Assembly (NCBI GenBank): GCA_041281825.1
Contig: CP166298.1
Location: 6,014,001-6,078,000, forward strand
Source of the DNA: Paenibacillus_D tarimensis_A
GTDB taxonomy: Bacteria > Bacillota > Bacilli > Paenibacillales > Paenibacillaceae
DNA: 64,000 bases
Direction: 5' to 3'
Made by a program: the position numbers and the translations under genes
Notes under the pieces: generated by a model
What the model was told of the DNA's origin: nothing
What the model saw: the letters and a program-made list of their open reading frames with translations, nothing else
The model's database searches: none
Part shown: piece after piece, positions 55,224-64,000 of the stretch
Layout of the letters: each line of letters opens with the position of its first letter
Position numbering within the stretch: the first letter of the stretch is position 1

Positions 55224-56492
55224 TTATTTGCTTGCGCTTAAGCTCGCTGCCCAATCGTAACTCTCCAGATACGGATCCGGTTTGACCGGTCCGTCGGTAG
55301 CCCACAACTCTTTGAACTGTCCGTCCGCTTGCACTTCTCCGATCCGGACGGTTTTATAAATATGCTGATTGTCGCCGTCGACCGTAACTTTGCCTTCGGG
55401 CGCGTCAAATTCAATGCCTTTCGCCGCTTCTTTTACTGCATCCACATCCGTGGTACCGGCTTTCTCGACTGCCGCAGCCCACAGGTACACGGCAATGTAT
55501 CCCGCTTCGATCGGATCGGCCGTTACGCGGTCGCTGCCGTAAGCTTTTTTGTAATTTTCAACGAACGCTTTGTTCTGTTCCGTATCCGTCGTTTGATAAT
55601 AGTTCCATGCCGCCAAGTGCCCTTCCAGCACATCTACGCCGATGCCGCGGATTTCCTCTTCCGCAACGGATACGGAAAGGGTCGTCATATCGTCGGCGCT
55701 GATGCCAGCATCCTTTAATTGCTTGAAGAAGGCAACGTTGCTGTCGCCGTTTAGCGTATTGAAGATGACTTCCGGTTTTGCATCTTTAATCTTCGCGATA
55801 ATCGTGCTGTAATCGGTATGGCCCAGCGGCGTATATTCTTCGCCCACCAGTTCTCCGCCTTCCGCCTTCAGCTGTTCTTTGATGATTTGGTTGGCCGTAC
55901 GCGGGAACACGTAGTCCGAGCCAAGCAAGTAGAATTTTTTGCCGCGGTTTTCAAGAAGCCAGGTTACCGCAGGTACAATCTGTTGATTCGTTGTCGCCCC
56001 TGTATAGAAAATGTTAGGTGAAGCTTCAAGCCCTTCATATTGTACCGGATACCAGAGCAAGCCGTTCAGTTCTTCGAAGACCGGGAGCATCGCTTTACGG
56101 CTTGCGGATGTCCATCCTCCGAATACAGTCGCGACTTTATCTTCCGAAATAAGCTTGCGCGCCTTCTCTGCGAAGGTCGGCCAATCCGATGCGCCATCTT
56201 CGACCACCGGCACCAGCTTCTTGCCGAGTACGCCGCCTGCCGCATTGATCTCTTCGATTGCCATCATTTCCGCATCCTTAACGGAAACTTCGCTGATCGC
56301 CATTGTGCCGCTGAGGGAATGTAGAATACCGACTTTAATTTCTCCGCTGTCCGATGTCGTTGCCTGGTCCGTTCCTTTGTTGTTTGCCGGTGCAGGCTCA
56401 TTACCGCCGGATCCGCCATTGCCTCCGCAACCCGCGAGCACCATGCTCATTGCTAAGACAACCAATGCTGTAGTGTAAAACCACTTTCTCAT
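55224..56492 (-). CDS. urtA: urea ABC transporter substrate-binding lipoprotein UrtA
   Basis: The 422-residue protein has a lipoprotein signal with lipobox VLAGC, then a Gly/Asn/Pro-rich linker. The binding domain begins IKVGILHSLSGTMAISEVSV, typical of UrtA/AmiC-type proteins, and includes WTSASRKAMLPVFEELNGLL and WYPVQYEGLEASPNIFYTGA. It captures urea (or short amides) outside the cell. ATG at 56492 follows GGGGAGTGGAGAG. The promoter carries a TnrA/GlnR-like box. Confidence 0.94.
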   Translation of the reverse strand: MRKWFYTTALVVLAMSMVLAGCGGNGGSGGNEPAPANNKGTDQATTSDSGEIKVGILHSLSGTMAISEVSVKDAEMMAIEEINAAGGVLGKKLVPVVEDGASDWPTFAEKARKLISEDKVATVFGGWTSASRKAMLPVFEELNGLLWYPVQYEGLEASPNIFYTGATTNQQIVPAVTWLLENRGKKFYLLGSDYVFPRTANQIIKEQLKAEGGELVGEEYTPLGHTDYSTIIAKIKDAKPEVIFNTLNGDSNVAFFKQLKDAGISADDMTTLSVSVAEEEIRGIGVDVLEGHLAAWNYYQTTDTEQNKAFVENYKKAYGSDRVTADPIEAGYIAVYLWAAAVEKAGTTDVDAVKEAAKGIEFDAPEGKVTVDGDNQHIYKTVRIGEVQADGQFKELWATDGPVKPDPYLESYDWAASLSASK

Positions 56493-56574
56493 TTCTCTCC
56501 ACTCCCCTTATTATCTGCGCTTTCTCAAATTCCGTACAATCTAACTTTCAGAATGCGGAATTGTTCGTGTATTC

Positions 56575-56604
56575 ATTATAGTGCGGCATTAACCCTTATG
56601 TCAA
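56575..56604 (-). promoter_or_regulatory. urtA promoter
   Basis: A perfect TTGACA (56599-56604) and a perfect TATAAT (56575-56580) are 18 bp apart on the minus strand, about 80 bp before urtA. Confidence 0.85.
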
Positions 56605-56615
56605 TATATATGACA
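56599..56615. promoter_or_regulatory. TnrA/GlnR-type box on the urtA promoter
   Basis: TGTCAATATATATGACA matches the 17-bp consensus TGTNANAWWWTMTNACA at all positions but one. It overlaps the -35 element. Control by nitrogen supply fits a urea importer. Confidence 0.7.
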
Positions 56616-56743
56616 TGTTTTTTTCTTATTATAGATGCGAAGGATAACACACCCATCTCAACTCGACATTGGTTATCAAATATTAACATTCTATGTTATG
56701 TATCATTCTAGGGATCTGAAACTAAAATTAATATCGCATTTTA

Positions 56744-56760
56744 TGTTGCTTTTAATGACA
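56744..56760. promoter_or_regulatory. second, weaker TnrA/GlnR-like site
   Basis: TGTTGCTTTTAATGACA matches 14 of 17 consensus positions, 145 bp upstream of the first box. It could help cooperative binding or be chance. Confidence 0.35.
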
Positions 56761-56883
56761 TTATTAACAACTTAAGTATAACAGCTTCCGGACAAGCACA
56801 TAATCGGCCCCCAAGGTTTGAATAAACCTCATTTATTTCCATAATTGCCCTGACATATTTACAAACAGCTATTTCCAGCTAAC

Positions 56884-56960
56884 AAGCGTAAACGGCTTCG
56901 CCATCCTCAGGCGGTTAAGCTTCGTTTCGCGGAGAGCTATAAGTTTGAATAGGGGGTAAA
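56884..56960. repeat. interspersed repeat B, copy 3
   Basis: The head AGCGTAAACGGCTTCGCC, CTCAGGCGG and CGTTTCGCGGAG matches the two copies before nadB. The tail starts AGCTATAAG but lacks the closing strand, so this copy is truncated or decayed. Confidence 0.8.
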
Positions 56961-56981
56961 CGTATACTTTGAACAAAAAAA

Positions 56982-57015
56982 AGGATGTTCCTCCATTAAG
57001 GGAAGGAAACATCCT
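56982..57015 (-). terminator. terminator downstream of the prsA-like gene
   Basis: AGGATGTT pairs with AACATCCT, with inner CCTTCC/GG pairs, followed by T residues on the minus strand. It lies about 290 bp after the prsA-like gene. Confidence 0.8.
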
Positions 57016-57017
57016 AA

Positions 57018-57305
57018 TTTTTCCGGTCGATCAGCCGAGATCCATATCGTTTGTCGATCTGAACGACTACCGATCAGAATCATGAGATTTCTTTTGCGAC
57101 TGAAAGCCGCTGCTCAGTCTAAAGCCTGCTGAAAAGCAACCACTTGCTAAACCGCCTCAAGGTGCGATTGAAACTCAGAAATATCTAGGTTGTTCGAAAT
57201 AGCGGAAAGGACAAATTACCGCTATTTATTTACGCCTTTATAAGGATACTGCTGAGCCGACCGCCTGAAAGATAGGTTTGACCTGGTACATGGAACCTAA
57301 ATGAT
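57018..57305. other. intergenic after the prsA-like gene
   Basis: No gene is seen. A 9-bp perfect inverted repeat AAATAGCGG (57197-57205) with CCGCTATTT (57219-57227) lies in it. The rest shows no known family; it may be a transcribed 3' region up to the terminator or a decayed insertion. Confidence 0.5.
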
Positions 57306-58406
57306 TTATTTCTTGTCGCTGTCTTGAGCTGTATCGCTATTTGTAGCATTTTCGCCGTTACCTGACGTTTGGTCATTCGTCGCGGCATCGTCTTGCCCTT
57401 CCCCGGCCGGCGGGGCTTCTTCCGTTTCTTCCTGCGGCAGATTAATTTTCTCAATCAGACCCGGCAGTTCCTTCTCCATAAATTCATTCAGAACCGCGCC
57501 GGCAGCCGCTTGACGCGGCGTTACGTCGCTCTTTTCCCGTTTCTCGACTTTCATGACATGGTAGCCGTATTCCGTTTCAACCGGTTCGCCGACCTCCCCG
57601 ATCGGCTGGTTTAACGAAGCTTCCTTGAATGCTTCAACCCATCCGCTGGCCGCTTGATTTTCATATAATCCGCCATTGTCCTTGGAACCCGGATCCTCGG
57701 AATATTCCTTCGCCAGCTCCGTCCAATCTCCGCCTGCATCAAGCTTGTCCTTCACTTCTTTGGCACGGGCAAGCGCATCTTCCTTCGAACGCTTTTCTTC
57801 CCCGGTGCTCGAGTCGGTTGTAGCGATCAGAATGTGACGGACGCTGACAATCGTATGGCTTGCCGGATCTTTATCGTATTCCGCTTGCGCCGCTTCGTCC
57901 GTAACTTTCGATTCCGCATCCTTCATCACGGTAATGACCAGGTGGTAGAACGCCTTCGCATCAGCTACGGTCAGGCCGGCTTCTTCCATTTTCGCTTTTG
58001 TCGCCTCATCACTGTCTACAGCCGTTTGCAGCTGCTGCTCGAAGGTATCCGCATCGGCTTGCGTTTCTTTCTTCACATCATCGGAAACGCGATCGAACAT
58101 AATTTTATAACCGATATACTCCTTGAGAAATTGCTCCTTATACTGGGGAATGCTTAAAACCATCTCATACTGCGGATTCATGACGGCAAAGAAGGTCGAG
58201 TATTTATTAAACTCCTCTTCCTTGACCTCCCCGTCCTTGTAGGTTGCGACGACCGCGCCGCTTGCTTCATCTTGGGCGGCGCCTCCGGTGCCGTTCTCCT
58301 GCTCGTTCTTCTTGCCGCAGCCGGCCGCTATCGTCACGACAAGAATTGCCGCTACAATCAGCAGCAAGCTTCGACGCCATGACGATACGCGTTTATTGTG
58401 CAACAT
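57306..58406 (-). CDS. secreted foldase lipoprotein (PrsA/SurA-like peptidyl-prolyl isomerase)
   Basis: The 366-residue protein has a signal with lipobox TIAAGC. An N-terminal helical chaperone domain and a parvulin domain (residues about 190-290: VSVRHILIATTDSSTGEEKR, YSEDPGSKDNGGLYENQAAS, VETEYGYHVMKVEKRE) follow. The Glu/Pro/Asn-rich tail ends NSDTAQDSDKK. It should sit on the outer face of the membrane and fold secreted proteins. The start overlaps the mfd stop by 14 bp. Confidence 0.93.
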   Translation of the reverse strand: MLHNKRVSSWRRSLLLIVAAILVVTIAAGCGKKNEQENGTGGAAQDEASGAVVATYKDGEVKEEEFNKYSTFFAVMNPQYEMVLSIPQYKEQFLKEYIGYKIMFDRVSDDVKKETQADADTFEQQLQTAVDSDEATKAKMEEAGLTVADAKAFYHLVITVMKDAESKVTDEAAQAEYDKDPASHTIVSVRHILIATTDSSTGEEKRSKEDALARAKEVKDKLDAGGDWTELAKEYSEDPGSKDNGGLYENQAASGWVEAFKEASLNQPIGEVGEPVETEYGYHVMKVEKREKSDVTPRQAAAGAVLNEFMEKELPGLIEKINLPQEETEEAPPAGEGQDDAATNDQTSGNGENATNSDTAQDSDKK

Positions 58407-61400
58407 CCTGTAGTTCCCCTTTCGATTTAATCGCTTCCTTACATTGTATCAGAAAACGCTCCATTAAAGCTAATTTGTCCTCGTCAGCCAATCCCTGCCC
58501 GCGAAGCTGGACAACCAGGTTCGGTTCTTGGGCGCCCGCAACCCGTTTAAAACGGTTTTCGAAGTGCAGGCACAATAGGTCGATCTTCCGTTTATCCACC
58601 CGCTCGCTGCCTTGCTGCGTAAAGCGGATCGTTAAATCTTCCCCGCGCTGGCCGATCTGTTCGATGCCGTATTCTTTGCCGTATACTTTAAGCCGGGCCA
58701 CGGTTAACAGATTGTTCACGGCAACAGGCAGATCTCCGAACCGGTCAACCAGTTCCTCTCGCAAGTCCTCACTTTCCTCTTTCGTCCGGATTACCGCAAC
58801 TTTCTTGTAAATCTCAATTTTTTGTATGCTGTCATAAATATAATCCGACGGCAAGTACGCATCCATGCTCAGGTCGATTTGCGTCTGAGTCTCGGGTTCC
58901 TTTTCCGTCGATACGCCGTACATTTCCGCCTTGCGTTTCGCAATCTCGTCCGCCAGCATTTGCGAATAGAGGTCAAAGCCGACGGAAGCGATAAAGCCGT
59001 GCTGCTCGGCGCCAAGCAAATTGCCGGCACCGCGGATGGACAGATCGCGCATCGCGATTTTGAAGCCGGAGCCAAGCTCGGTGAATTCCTTGATCGACTG
59101 CAGCCGTTTCTCCGCCACCTCGGTCAGCACTTTATCCCGTTGGTACGTAAAATAAGCATAAGCGATCCGGTTCGACCGGCCAACCCTGCCGCGCAGCTGG
59201 TATAACTGGGACAAGCCCATCTTATCGGCATCATGCACGATAAGCGTATTTACATTCGGTATATCTACTCCGGTCTCGATGATGCTTGTGCTGACGAGCA
59301 CATCCGACTCCCCGTCCAGGAAGTCGAGTATCGTCTTCTCCAGCTCCTGCTCCGACATTTGCCCGTGGCCTACCGCGACTCTCGCTTCCGGCACAAGCGC
59401 GTTAATTTGCTCCGCCATCTGATAGATGCCTTGGACCCGGTTATATAAATAATAAACTTGTCCGCCCCGTGCCAGTTCGCGCTCAATCGACTCCCGGACC
59501 AGCGCCGGATTATATTCGACAACATAGGTTTGCACCGGGAACCGGTTCTCCGGCGGCGTTTCGATTACCGACAAGTCGCGTACGCCGAGCATCGACATAT
59601 GCAGTGTGCGCGGAATCGGAGTCGCCGTTAATGTCAGCACATCGACATTTATTTTTAGCTTTTTCAGCTTTTCCTTATGGGAGACGCCAAACCGCTGTTC
59701 CTCATCGACGATCAGCAGTCCGAGATCCTTGAAGATCACATCCTGGGACAACAGACGGTGCGTACCGATCACGATGTCCACCGTTCCGGCTTTTAACCCC
59801 TTCATCGTCTCATTCTGCTCCTTGCGAGAACGAAACCGGCTGAGCACCTGAATGTTGAACGGATGGCCCGAGAATCGCTCGCGGAACGTCTCGTAATGCT
59901 GCTGGGCCAGGATCGTCGTCGGAACGAGGACTGCGACCTGCTTTCCTTCAATCGCCGCCTTAAACGCCGCCCGGATCGCCACCTCGGTTTTTCCGTAACC
60001 GACGTCCCCGCACAGCAGGCGATCCATCGGACGCGGCATTTCCATATCTTTTTTTATTTCCTCGATAGCGCGAAGCTGGTCGCGCGTTTCGTCATAAGGA
60101 AACATCGCTTCGAATTCCTGCTGGTACGGGGTGTCTCTGCCGAAGCCGTATCCCGGCTGCGCCTGCCGATCCGCATACAGCTTAATCAGATCGTCGGCAA
60201 TATCCTGGACGGAGGAACGGACTTTATTTTTGACTCGCGTCCACTCGCTCCCGCCCAGCTTATAAATTTTGGGTTCTTTATCCTCGGACCCGACATATTT
60301 CTGAATGAGGTCGATCTGTTCCACGGGTACGGAAAGCTTATCCCCGGCCGCATACAGAATATGAATATAGTCCTTATGAATGCCCCCGATTTCAAGTGTG
60401 CCGATGCCGAGATATTTGCCGATACCGTGATTTTGATGCACGACATAATCGCCGACTTTAAGCTCGGTATAGCTCTTGATTCGTTCGGCATTATCGATTT
60501 TCTTATCGACGCGCCTTGCCTTGCGCTGCTTCTGCGAAAACATTTCACCTTCGGTAATGACGACCAAATGGACCGACGGCAGCTCGAAGCCGGTCTGAAG
60601 ATTGCCTTCCAGCAGGACAGGCGGCTCAATCCCGTAATCTTGCAGCACCCGACGCATCCGTTCCATCCGCTCGGCGTTCCCGGCTAACATGATCACATTG
60701 GCGCCGGCTTTGCACCACCGCTCCATTTCCGCCTTCAGCACATTCATTTGGCCGTGGAAATTCTGCATAACGCGGCACACGAAATTGATAATGTTCTGCG
60801 GCTGCGTATGCGGGATCTGTCTGAGAAACAGGGAGAAAAACAACGTTTGGAACGGCCTATGGTACAAAATCTCGTCTGTCTCGCGGGAGAGAACAAAGCC
60901 GGGCAGCGATTTGCCGTTCTGAAGAAGATGAGTCGCCCATTCCGCTTCATCCCGCTCCAATTGTCTCGCCGTCTCGATGAGCCTTGTCGGTTCGTCAATC
61001 ATGAGCAGCGTGTCCTCCGGCATAAAGTCCATAATCGTCTGCCGTTCCGGATACAGTAAAGTAATATATTTATAGATTTCCGGGAAATAGACATGTTCCC
61101 TCAGCTTCTCAATTTCGGATCCGATTTCTTCCCTCAACCGATCCTTGGCCAGACGGTCGCTCATCTTCTCAAGCTGCTTTTCCAACAGCTCATAAGCGTG
61201 TTGCGCGGCCGCTTTCTGCCTTTGGCTGTCAGCCGGTACCTCTTTACACAGCGAAACCGTGTAGGCATCGACTTTATCCATCGAACGCTGGTCGGAAGGG
61301 TCGAATGTCCGGATCGAATCAATTTCATCGTCAAACCATTCGATTCGGTAGGCATGCGGCTCCGTCATTGGGAAGAAGTCAACAATGCCGCCGCGCACAC

Positions 61401-61923
61401 TGATCTCGCCCCTGGCCTCCACCCGGTCCGCGCGTTCGTATCCCAGCTCGACCATCTTCCGGAGAAACGTCTCCATCGGCAGCGTCTGCCCTACTTGCAC
61501 AGTTATACGTGCGTTTGCGACTGCTTCTTTCGACGGAAGATATCTTCTAACGCCGGAAAAGGGCACGACAACAACCCCGCGGTAACCTTGAGACAGCCTG
61601 ACCAGCACATCAATCCGTTGTGCAAGCGTTTCCGGACTTGATATGGCCGATTCGGCCGCCACCAGTTCATTGGCGGGATATAACATCACATCGCCGGGGG
61701 ACAAGCACTCAAGCAAATCCTCGGCAATCTTTTGCGCTGCAAACATATTGTGGGTAACAATGAGCACGGGCCTATCAAGCTCATGCTTCAGAGTTGCCGC
61801 CATAACCTGCCGGGACGATCCGGCGAGCCCGGATACCATCTGCTCCCGCATCCCTTGACGGATCCCGGATATCACCGTTTGAAGGTCATGATCGGCTGTA
61901 AAAGCATCCAATAACGCTTTCAA
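58393..61923 (-). CDS. mfd: transcription-repair coupling factor Mfd
   Basis: The 1176-residue protein removes stalled RNA polymerase and recruits UvrA. The order is a UvrB-like N-terminal part, an RNA polymerase-interaction domain (VGDYVVHQNHGIGKYLGIG), and a RecG-like translocase with Walker A GDVGYGKTEVA, DEEQRFG box, TATPIPRTLHMS and RGRVGRSNRIAYAYF. A C-terminal TRCF domain closes it. It follows fin by about 170 bp. Confidence 0.98.
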   Translation of the reverse strand: MKALLDAFTADHDLQTVISGIRQGMREQMVSGLAGSSRQVMAATLKHELDRPVLIVTHNMFAAQKIAEDLLECLSPGDVMLYPANELVAAESAISSPETLAQRIDVLVRLSQGYRGVVVVPFSGVRRYLPSKEAVANARITVQVGQTLPMETFLRKMVELGYERADRVEARGEISVRGGIVDFFPMTEPHAYRIEWFDDEIDSIRTFDPSDQRSMDKVDAYTVSLCKEVPADSQRQKAAAQHAYELLEKQLEKMSDRLAKDRLREEIGSEIEKLREHVYFPEIYKYITLLYPERQTIMDFMPEDTLLMIDEPTRLIETARQLERDEAEWATHLLQNGKSLPGFVLSRETDEILYHRPFQTLFFSLFLRQIPHTQPQNIINFVCRVMQNFHGQMNVLKAEMERWCKAGANVIMLAGNAERMERMRRVLQDYGIEPPVLLEGNLQTGFELPSVHLVVITEGEMFSQKQRKARRVDKKIDNAERIKSYTELKVGDYVVHQNHGIGKYLGIGTLEIGGIHKDYIHILYAAGDKLSVPVEQIDLIQKYVGSEDKEPKIYKLGGSEWTRVKNKVRSSVQDIADDLIKLYADRQAQPGYGFGRDTPYQQEFEAMFPYDETRDQLRAIEEIKKDMEMPRPMDRLLCGDVGYGKTEVAIRAAFKAAIEGKQVAVLVPTTILAQQHYETFRERFSGHPFNIQVLSRFRSRKEQNETMKGLKAGTVDIVIGTHRLLSQDVIFKDLGLLIVDEEQRFGVSHKEKLKKLKINVDVLTLTATPIPRTLHMSMLGVRDLSVIETPPENRFPVQTYVVEYNPALVRESIERELARGGQVYYLYNRVQGIYQMAEQINALVPEARVAVGHGQMSEQELEKTILDFLDGESDVLVSTSIIETGVDIPNVNTLIVHDADKMGLSQLYQLRGRVGRSNRIAYAYFTYQRDKVLTEVAEKRLQSIKEFTELGSGFKIAMRDLSIRGAGNLLGAEQHGFIASVGFDLYSQMLADEIAKRKAEMYGVSTEKEPETQTQIDLSMDAYLPSDYIYDSIQKIEIYKKVAVIRTKEESEDLREELVDRFGDLPVAVNNLLTVARLKVYGKEYGIEQIGQRGEDLTIRFTQQGSERVDKRKIDLLCLHFENRFKRVAGAQEPNLVVQLRGQGLADEDKLALMERFLIQCKEAIKSKGELQDVAQ

Positions 61924-62093
61924 TCTTGCGGCACCTCATTTCTATCGACAAGAAGACTAAGCGAATGTGATCGTCATTGACCATTCACTCAGTCCTTATT
62001 CCATCACAAAAAAGAAGCCTCGGCATTGCGCTAAGGCCATGAACCCTGCGGACCTTATAAATCAAATGATGAGCTGCCGATTTTCCGTCCGTT

Positions 62094-62324
62094 TTATTGA
62101 AGCGGACTCATTACGAGAAGCAGCTCGGGATTTGCTTCGAGCGCTTCACGGCAGTAGTCGCAGACGACTTTCGCCGTAACGTCCCCATTCGGGTTATACG
62201 CTATTATATCGCTGCGTTCCTCAGGGGTCAAGAAATGAAAACCGCGTCTCGCCTCGAGCGCAGCCTCCCCCGATAATGTTCCGATATCTGATTTGCAGTG
62301 TCGACAAACATATTTTACAGCCAT
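62094..62324 (-). CDS. fin: anti-sigma-F factor Fin
   Basis: The 76-residue protein has two zinc-type cysteine pairs (CRHC at residues about 7-10 and CDYC near 57-60) and the family core RRGFHFLTPEERSDIIAYN. Fin (YabK) is made in the forespore and helps the switch from sigma-F to sigma-G. The position between pth and mfd is conserved. Confidence 0.95.
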   Translation of the reverse strand: MAVKYVCRHCKSDIGTLSGEAALEARRGFHFLTPEERSDIIAYNPNGDVTAKVVCDYCREALEANPELLLVMSPLQ

Positions 62325-62416
62325 CTTATGCCTCCTGAAGACCGGTTATACTCTCAGTATGCCCGATTTTCCGAAAACTAATGGCAAATCCGTTGAAAAA
62401 TGCGCAAATCCGCTCG

Positions 62417-62977
62417 TTAGCGGTTAAATTTGCCCATCGTTTCCTCATAGGGATGGCTGAGCGAATACTCGATCGCTTCACAAGCATATTCGATCATACC
62501 GTTCAGCTTGTCCCGCTCGCTCTTGGCGAAATCGGAAAGCACATAATCGGCTATGTTCCGTCCCGGTTCCGGTCTTGAAATCCCCATCCGCACACGGTTA
62601 AAGACTTGTGTTCCCGTATGTGCAATGATGGATTTAATTCCGTTATGCCCCCCGGCACTGCCCTGGTAGCGCAATCTGATCCTGCCGGTTTCCGTATCCA
62701 AATCATCATATACGATAATGCAATCGGACAAATCCGCTTTATAGTAATCCATAAAAGCTCTCACAGATTCACCGGATAAATTCATGTATGTCATCGGTTT
62801 GATGAGCACAATCTTCGTTCCCTGCACATTTCCTTCACCGAGCATTGCCTTGAATTTACTCTGCGTCACTTGAATTCCCCAGCGCTGCGCCAATGCTTCG
62901 ACCACCATAAAACCGACATTATGGCGCGTTCCTTGGTAGGAGGTTCCGGGATTGCCGAGGCCTACAATCCATTTCAT
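62417..62977 (-). CDS. pth: peptidyl-tRNA hydrolase
   Basis: The 186-residue enzyme releases peptides from drop-off peptidyl-tRNA. The catalytic histidine is in GTRHNVGFMVV. Other signatures are LIKPMTYMNLSGESV, VYDDLDTETGRIR and GSAGGHNGIKSII. It begins MKWIVGLGNPG. Confidence 0.98.
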   Translation of the reverse strand: MKWIVGLGNPGTSYQGTRHNVGFMVVEALAQRWGIQVTQSKFKAMLGEGNVQGTKIVLIKPMTYMNLSGESVRAFMDYYKADLSDCIIVYDDLDTETGRIRLRYQGSAGGHNGIKSIIAHTGTQVFNRVRMGISRPEPGRNIADYVLSDFAKSERDKLNGMIEYACEAIEYSLSHPYEETMGKFNR

Positions 62978-63185
62978 ATGTTATTCCCCTCTTCGTTCAA
63001 AAGTTGTCCAAGCCGATTCGGATGCCCGGTCCTGTGCAATCCTTGTCGACGTACAGCCTCATTTGGCTATGAAAGATAAGCTCGTATCAAGATGAAATTT
63101 ATACTTTTTTATCTTATAAAAAATTTTTTTTACCGCAACGCAACGATTCGCTCCCGATATTTGTCTTCTATATGAGGTGATATCA

Positions 63186-63428
63186 ATGATAAATATTTTG
63201 GTCCGGGAAGCGGATACGGAAGACATTGTCTATTTGAATGGGCAGCAGTTAGTAGACGATCAACATTTCGAAGATCATATCGAGCATCATGTGCCGGTTC
63301 AAATCTATCTGACCGGACAGCACACCGATATCGGGTTCATTGAACAATATTGCCCGAAATATGTCAAGGTCAATCATACCTTCTATACTCGTTCTGAATT
63401 CACCTTTATTTCAAGACCAGGCTATTAA
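63186..63428 (+). CDS. small protein of unknown function
   Basis: The 80-residue acidic protein (MINILVREADTEDIVYLNGQ ... FTFISRPGY) has several histidines and two invariant-looking aromatic stretches, and no membrane segment. ATG at 63186 follows GAGGTGAT. It is one of the few plus-strand genes, divergent from pth and convergent with rplY. I do not recognise a family. Confidence 0.75.
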   Translation: MINILVREADTEDIVYLNGQQLVDDQHFEDHIEHHVPVQIYLTGQHTDIGFIEQYCPKYVKVNHTFYTRSEFTFISRPGY

Positions 63429-63492
63429 CTAAACATTGATTGCATAAGCAAAAAGGGACTACCGTCTTCCTTGAAGGCGTCAGATCCTGAAA

Positions 63493-63525
63493 AAGGAGCT
63501 TTCCCTTTTCATGGGGCAGCTCCTT
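63493..63525. terminator. terminator shared by rplY and the small plus-strand gene
   Basis: AAGGAGCT pairs with AGCTCCTT around a 17-base loop that has its own weak pairing. TTTTTC follows on the minus strand and TATTTTC on the plus strand, so it can work both ways. Confidence 0.75.
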
Positions 63526-63565
63526 ATTTTCTGCTAAGTCCAATGAAAGAGCAGAATTCGGATGG

Positions 63566-64000
63566 TTAAACTTCCTCCATCTTCGCTTCCTCAGACCGCT
63601 GCTCCGCCGCTTCGGCTTCTTCCTCCCGTTCGACGGCCTCCTCTTCCGAAACATCTTTCTGAGGGACCAGAACGGATACAACGACAAGCTCAGGATCCGT
63701 TCTCACTTCCACCCCTTCGGGTGCGGAAATGTCCCGCACCAGAATGTTTTCGCCCATCTGAAGCTGCGAAACATCGACGAGTATCGATTCAGGAATCCGG
63801 CCCGGCAGGCTTTGGATGTCCAGCTCATGCAGCAGCTGCTGCAAAATACCGCCTTCCTTAACGCCGGCGGAGTCCCCGACGGTTTCTATCCGTACAGTGG
63901 TCTTCACTTTTTCATTCATACTGATTTGATGGAAATCAACATGCAGCAGCTGCTTTGACAGCGGATCCCGCTGAACTGCCGTCATGATTACCGACTGCTT
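63566..64000 (-). CDS. rplY: general stress ribosomal protein bL25 (Ctc), N-terminus outside window
   Basis: The visible part includes the end of the 5S-binding N-terminal domain (QRDPLSKQLLHVDFHQIS) and the complete TL5/Ctc C-terminal beta domain (VVSVLVPQKDV), with an acidic Glu-rich tail. The frame is open to the window edge, and the methionine at 63985 is internal. In B. subtilis ctc lies before pth, as here. Confidence 0.93.
   Translation of the reverse strand, partial: KQSVIMTAVQRDPLSKQLLHVDFHQISMNEKVKTTVRIETVGDSAGVKEGGILQQLLHELDIQSLPGRIPESILVDVSQLQMGENILVRDISAPEGVEVRTDPELVVVSVLVPQKDVSEEEAVEREEEAEAAEQRSEEAKMEEV

Noticed and set aside
57230..57454. Basic 74-codon frame downstream of the prsA-like gene
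   Set aside because: It lies mostly within the prsA-like coding region in another frame.

Overview
This window looks like the origin-proximal core of a Paenibacillaceae chromosome (Paenibacillus or a close relative), shown in reverse: nearly every gene is on the minus strand. The call rests on gene order, not on a database search. Read on the minus strand from the right edge, the order is rplY(ctc)-pth-fin-mfd-(prsA-like)-[urtABCDE]-spoVT-spoVB-yabN(mazG)-hup-rqcP-yabP-yabQ-divIC-yabR-spoIIE-yabS-yabT-tilS-hpt-ftsH-nadA-nadB-nadC-coaX-hslO-PPIase-cysK-pabB-pabA-pabC-folP-folB-folK-yazB-dusB-greA-lysS-rrn-guaB-dacA-pdxS-pdxT-serS. This is the Bacillus subtilis ctc-to-serS neighbourhood with local changes. 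Sporulation genes (spoIIE, spoVT, spoVB, yabP/yabQ, fin, an sspP-like SASP, a Spo0E-like phosphatase, a PAS sensor kinase) mark an endospore former.

Layout. 1-5.5 kb: a truncated sensor histidine kinase, tadA on the plus strand, a Spo0E-like gene, tRNA-Arg(CCT), a lipoprotein, three small genes and tRNA-Ser(TGA). 5.5-11.4 kb: serS, the vitamin B6 synthase pdxST, dacA and guaB. 12.0-17.4 kb: one complete rRNA operon in the unusual order 16S-5S-tRNA-Ile-tRNA-Ala-23S. 17.5-27.2 kb: lysS, greA, dusB and the folate/p-aminobenzoate operon followed upstream by cysK. 27.3-36.0 kb: chaperone/foldase genes, coaX, de novo NAD synthesis and ftsH. 36.2-49.1 kb: hpt, tilS, yabT, yabS, spoIIE and the divIC/yabN cluster. 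49.1-50.5 kb: an AT-rich gene-poor stretch with one frameshifted membrane-protein gene. 50.5-56.6 kb: spoVT and a urea ABC transporter operon set between spoVT and mfd, with a TnrA/GlnR-like box on its promoter. 57.3-64 kb: foldase, mfd, fin, pth, a small unknown gene and the C-terminal part of rplY.

The least explained signal is a family of five interspersed repeats (upstream of guaB, coaX, yabS, yabN/mazG and urtD). All five have the same orientation and end directly at the Shine-Dalgarno sequence of the next gene. Each is built from tandem arms that can pair around a central hairpin, and the arm numbers on the two sides rise together. One copy supplies the C-terminal codons of urtC. A second family (two copies between nadA and nadB, one before urtA) keeps a hairpin by compensatory base changes. 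Other points worth checking are the 5S position in the rRNA operon, an extra base in the acceptor stem of tRNA-Arg, a cluster of DnaA-box-like 9-mers before tadA, and a spoIIE promoter with 21-bp spacing. No phage, CRISPR array or complete insertion sequence was seen.
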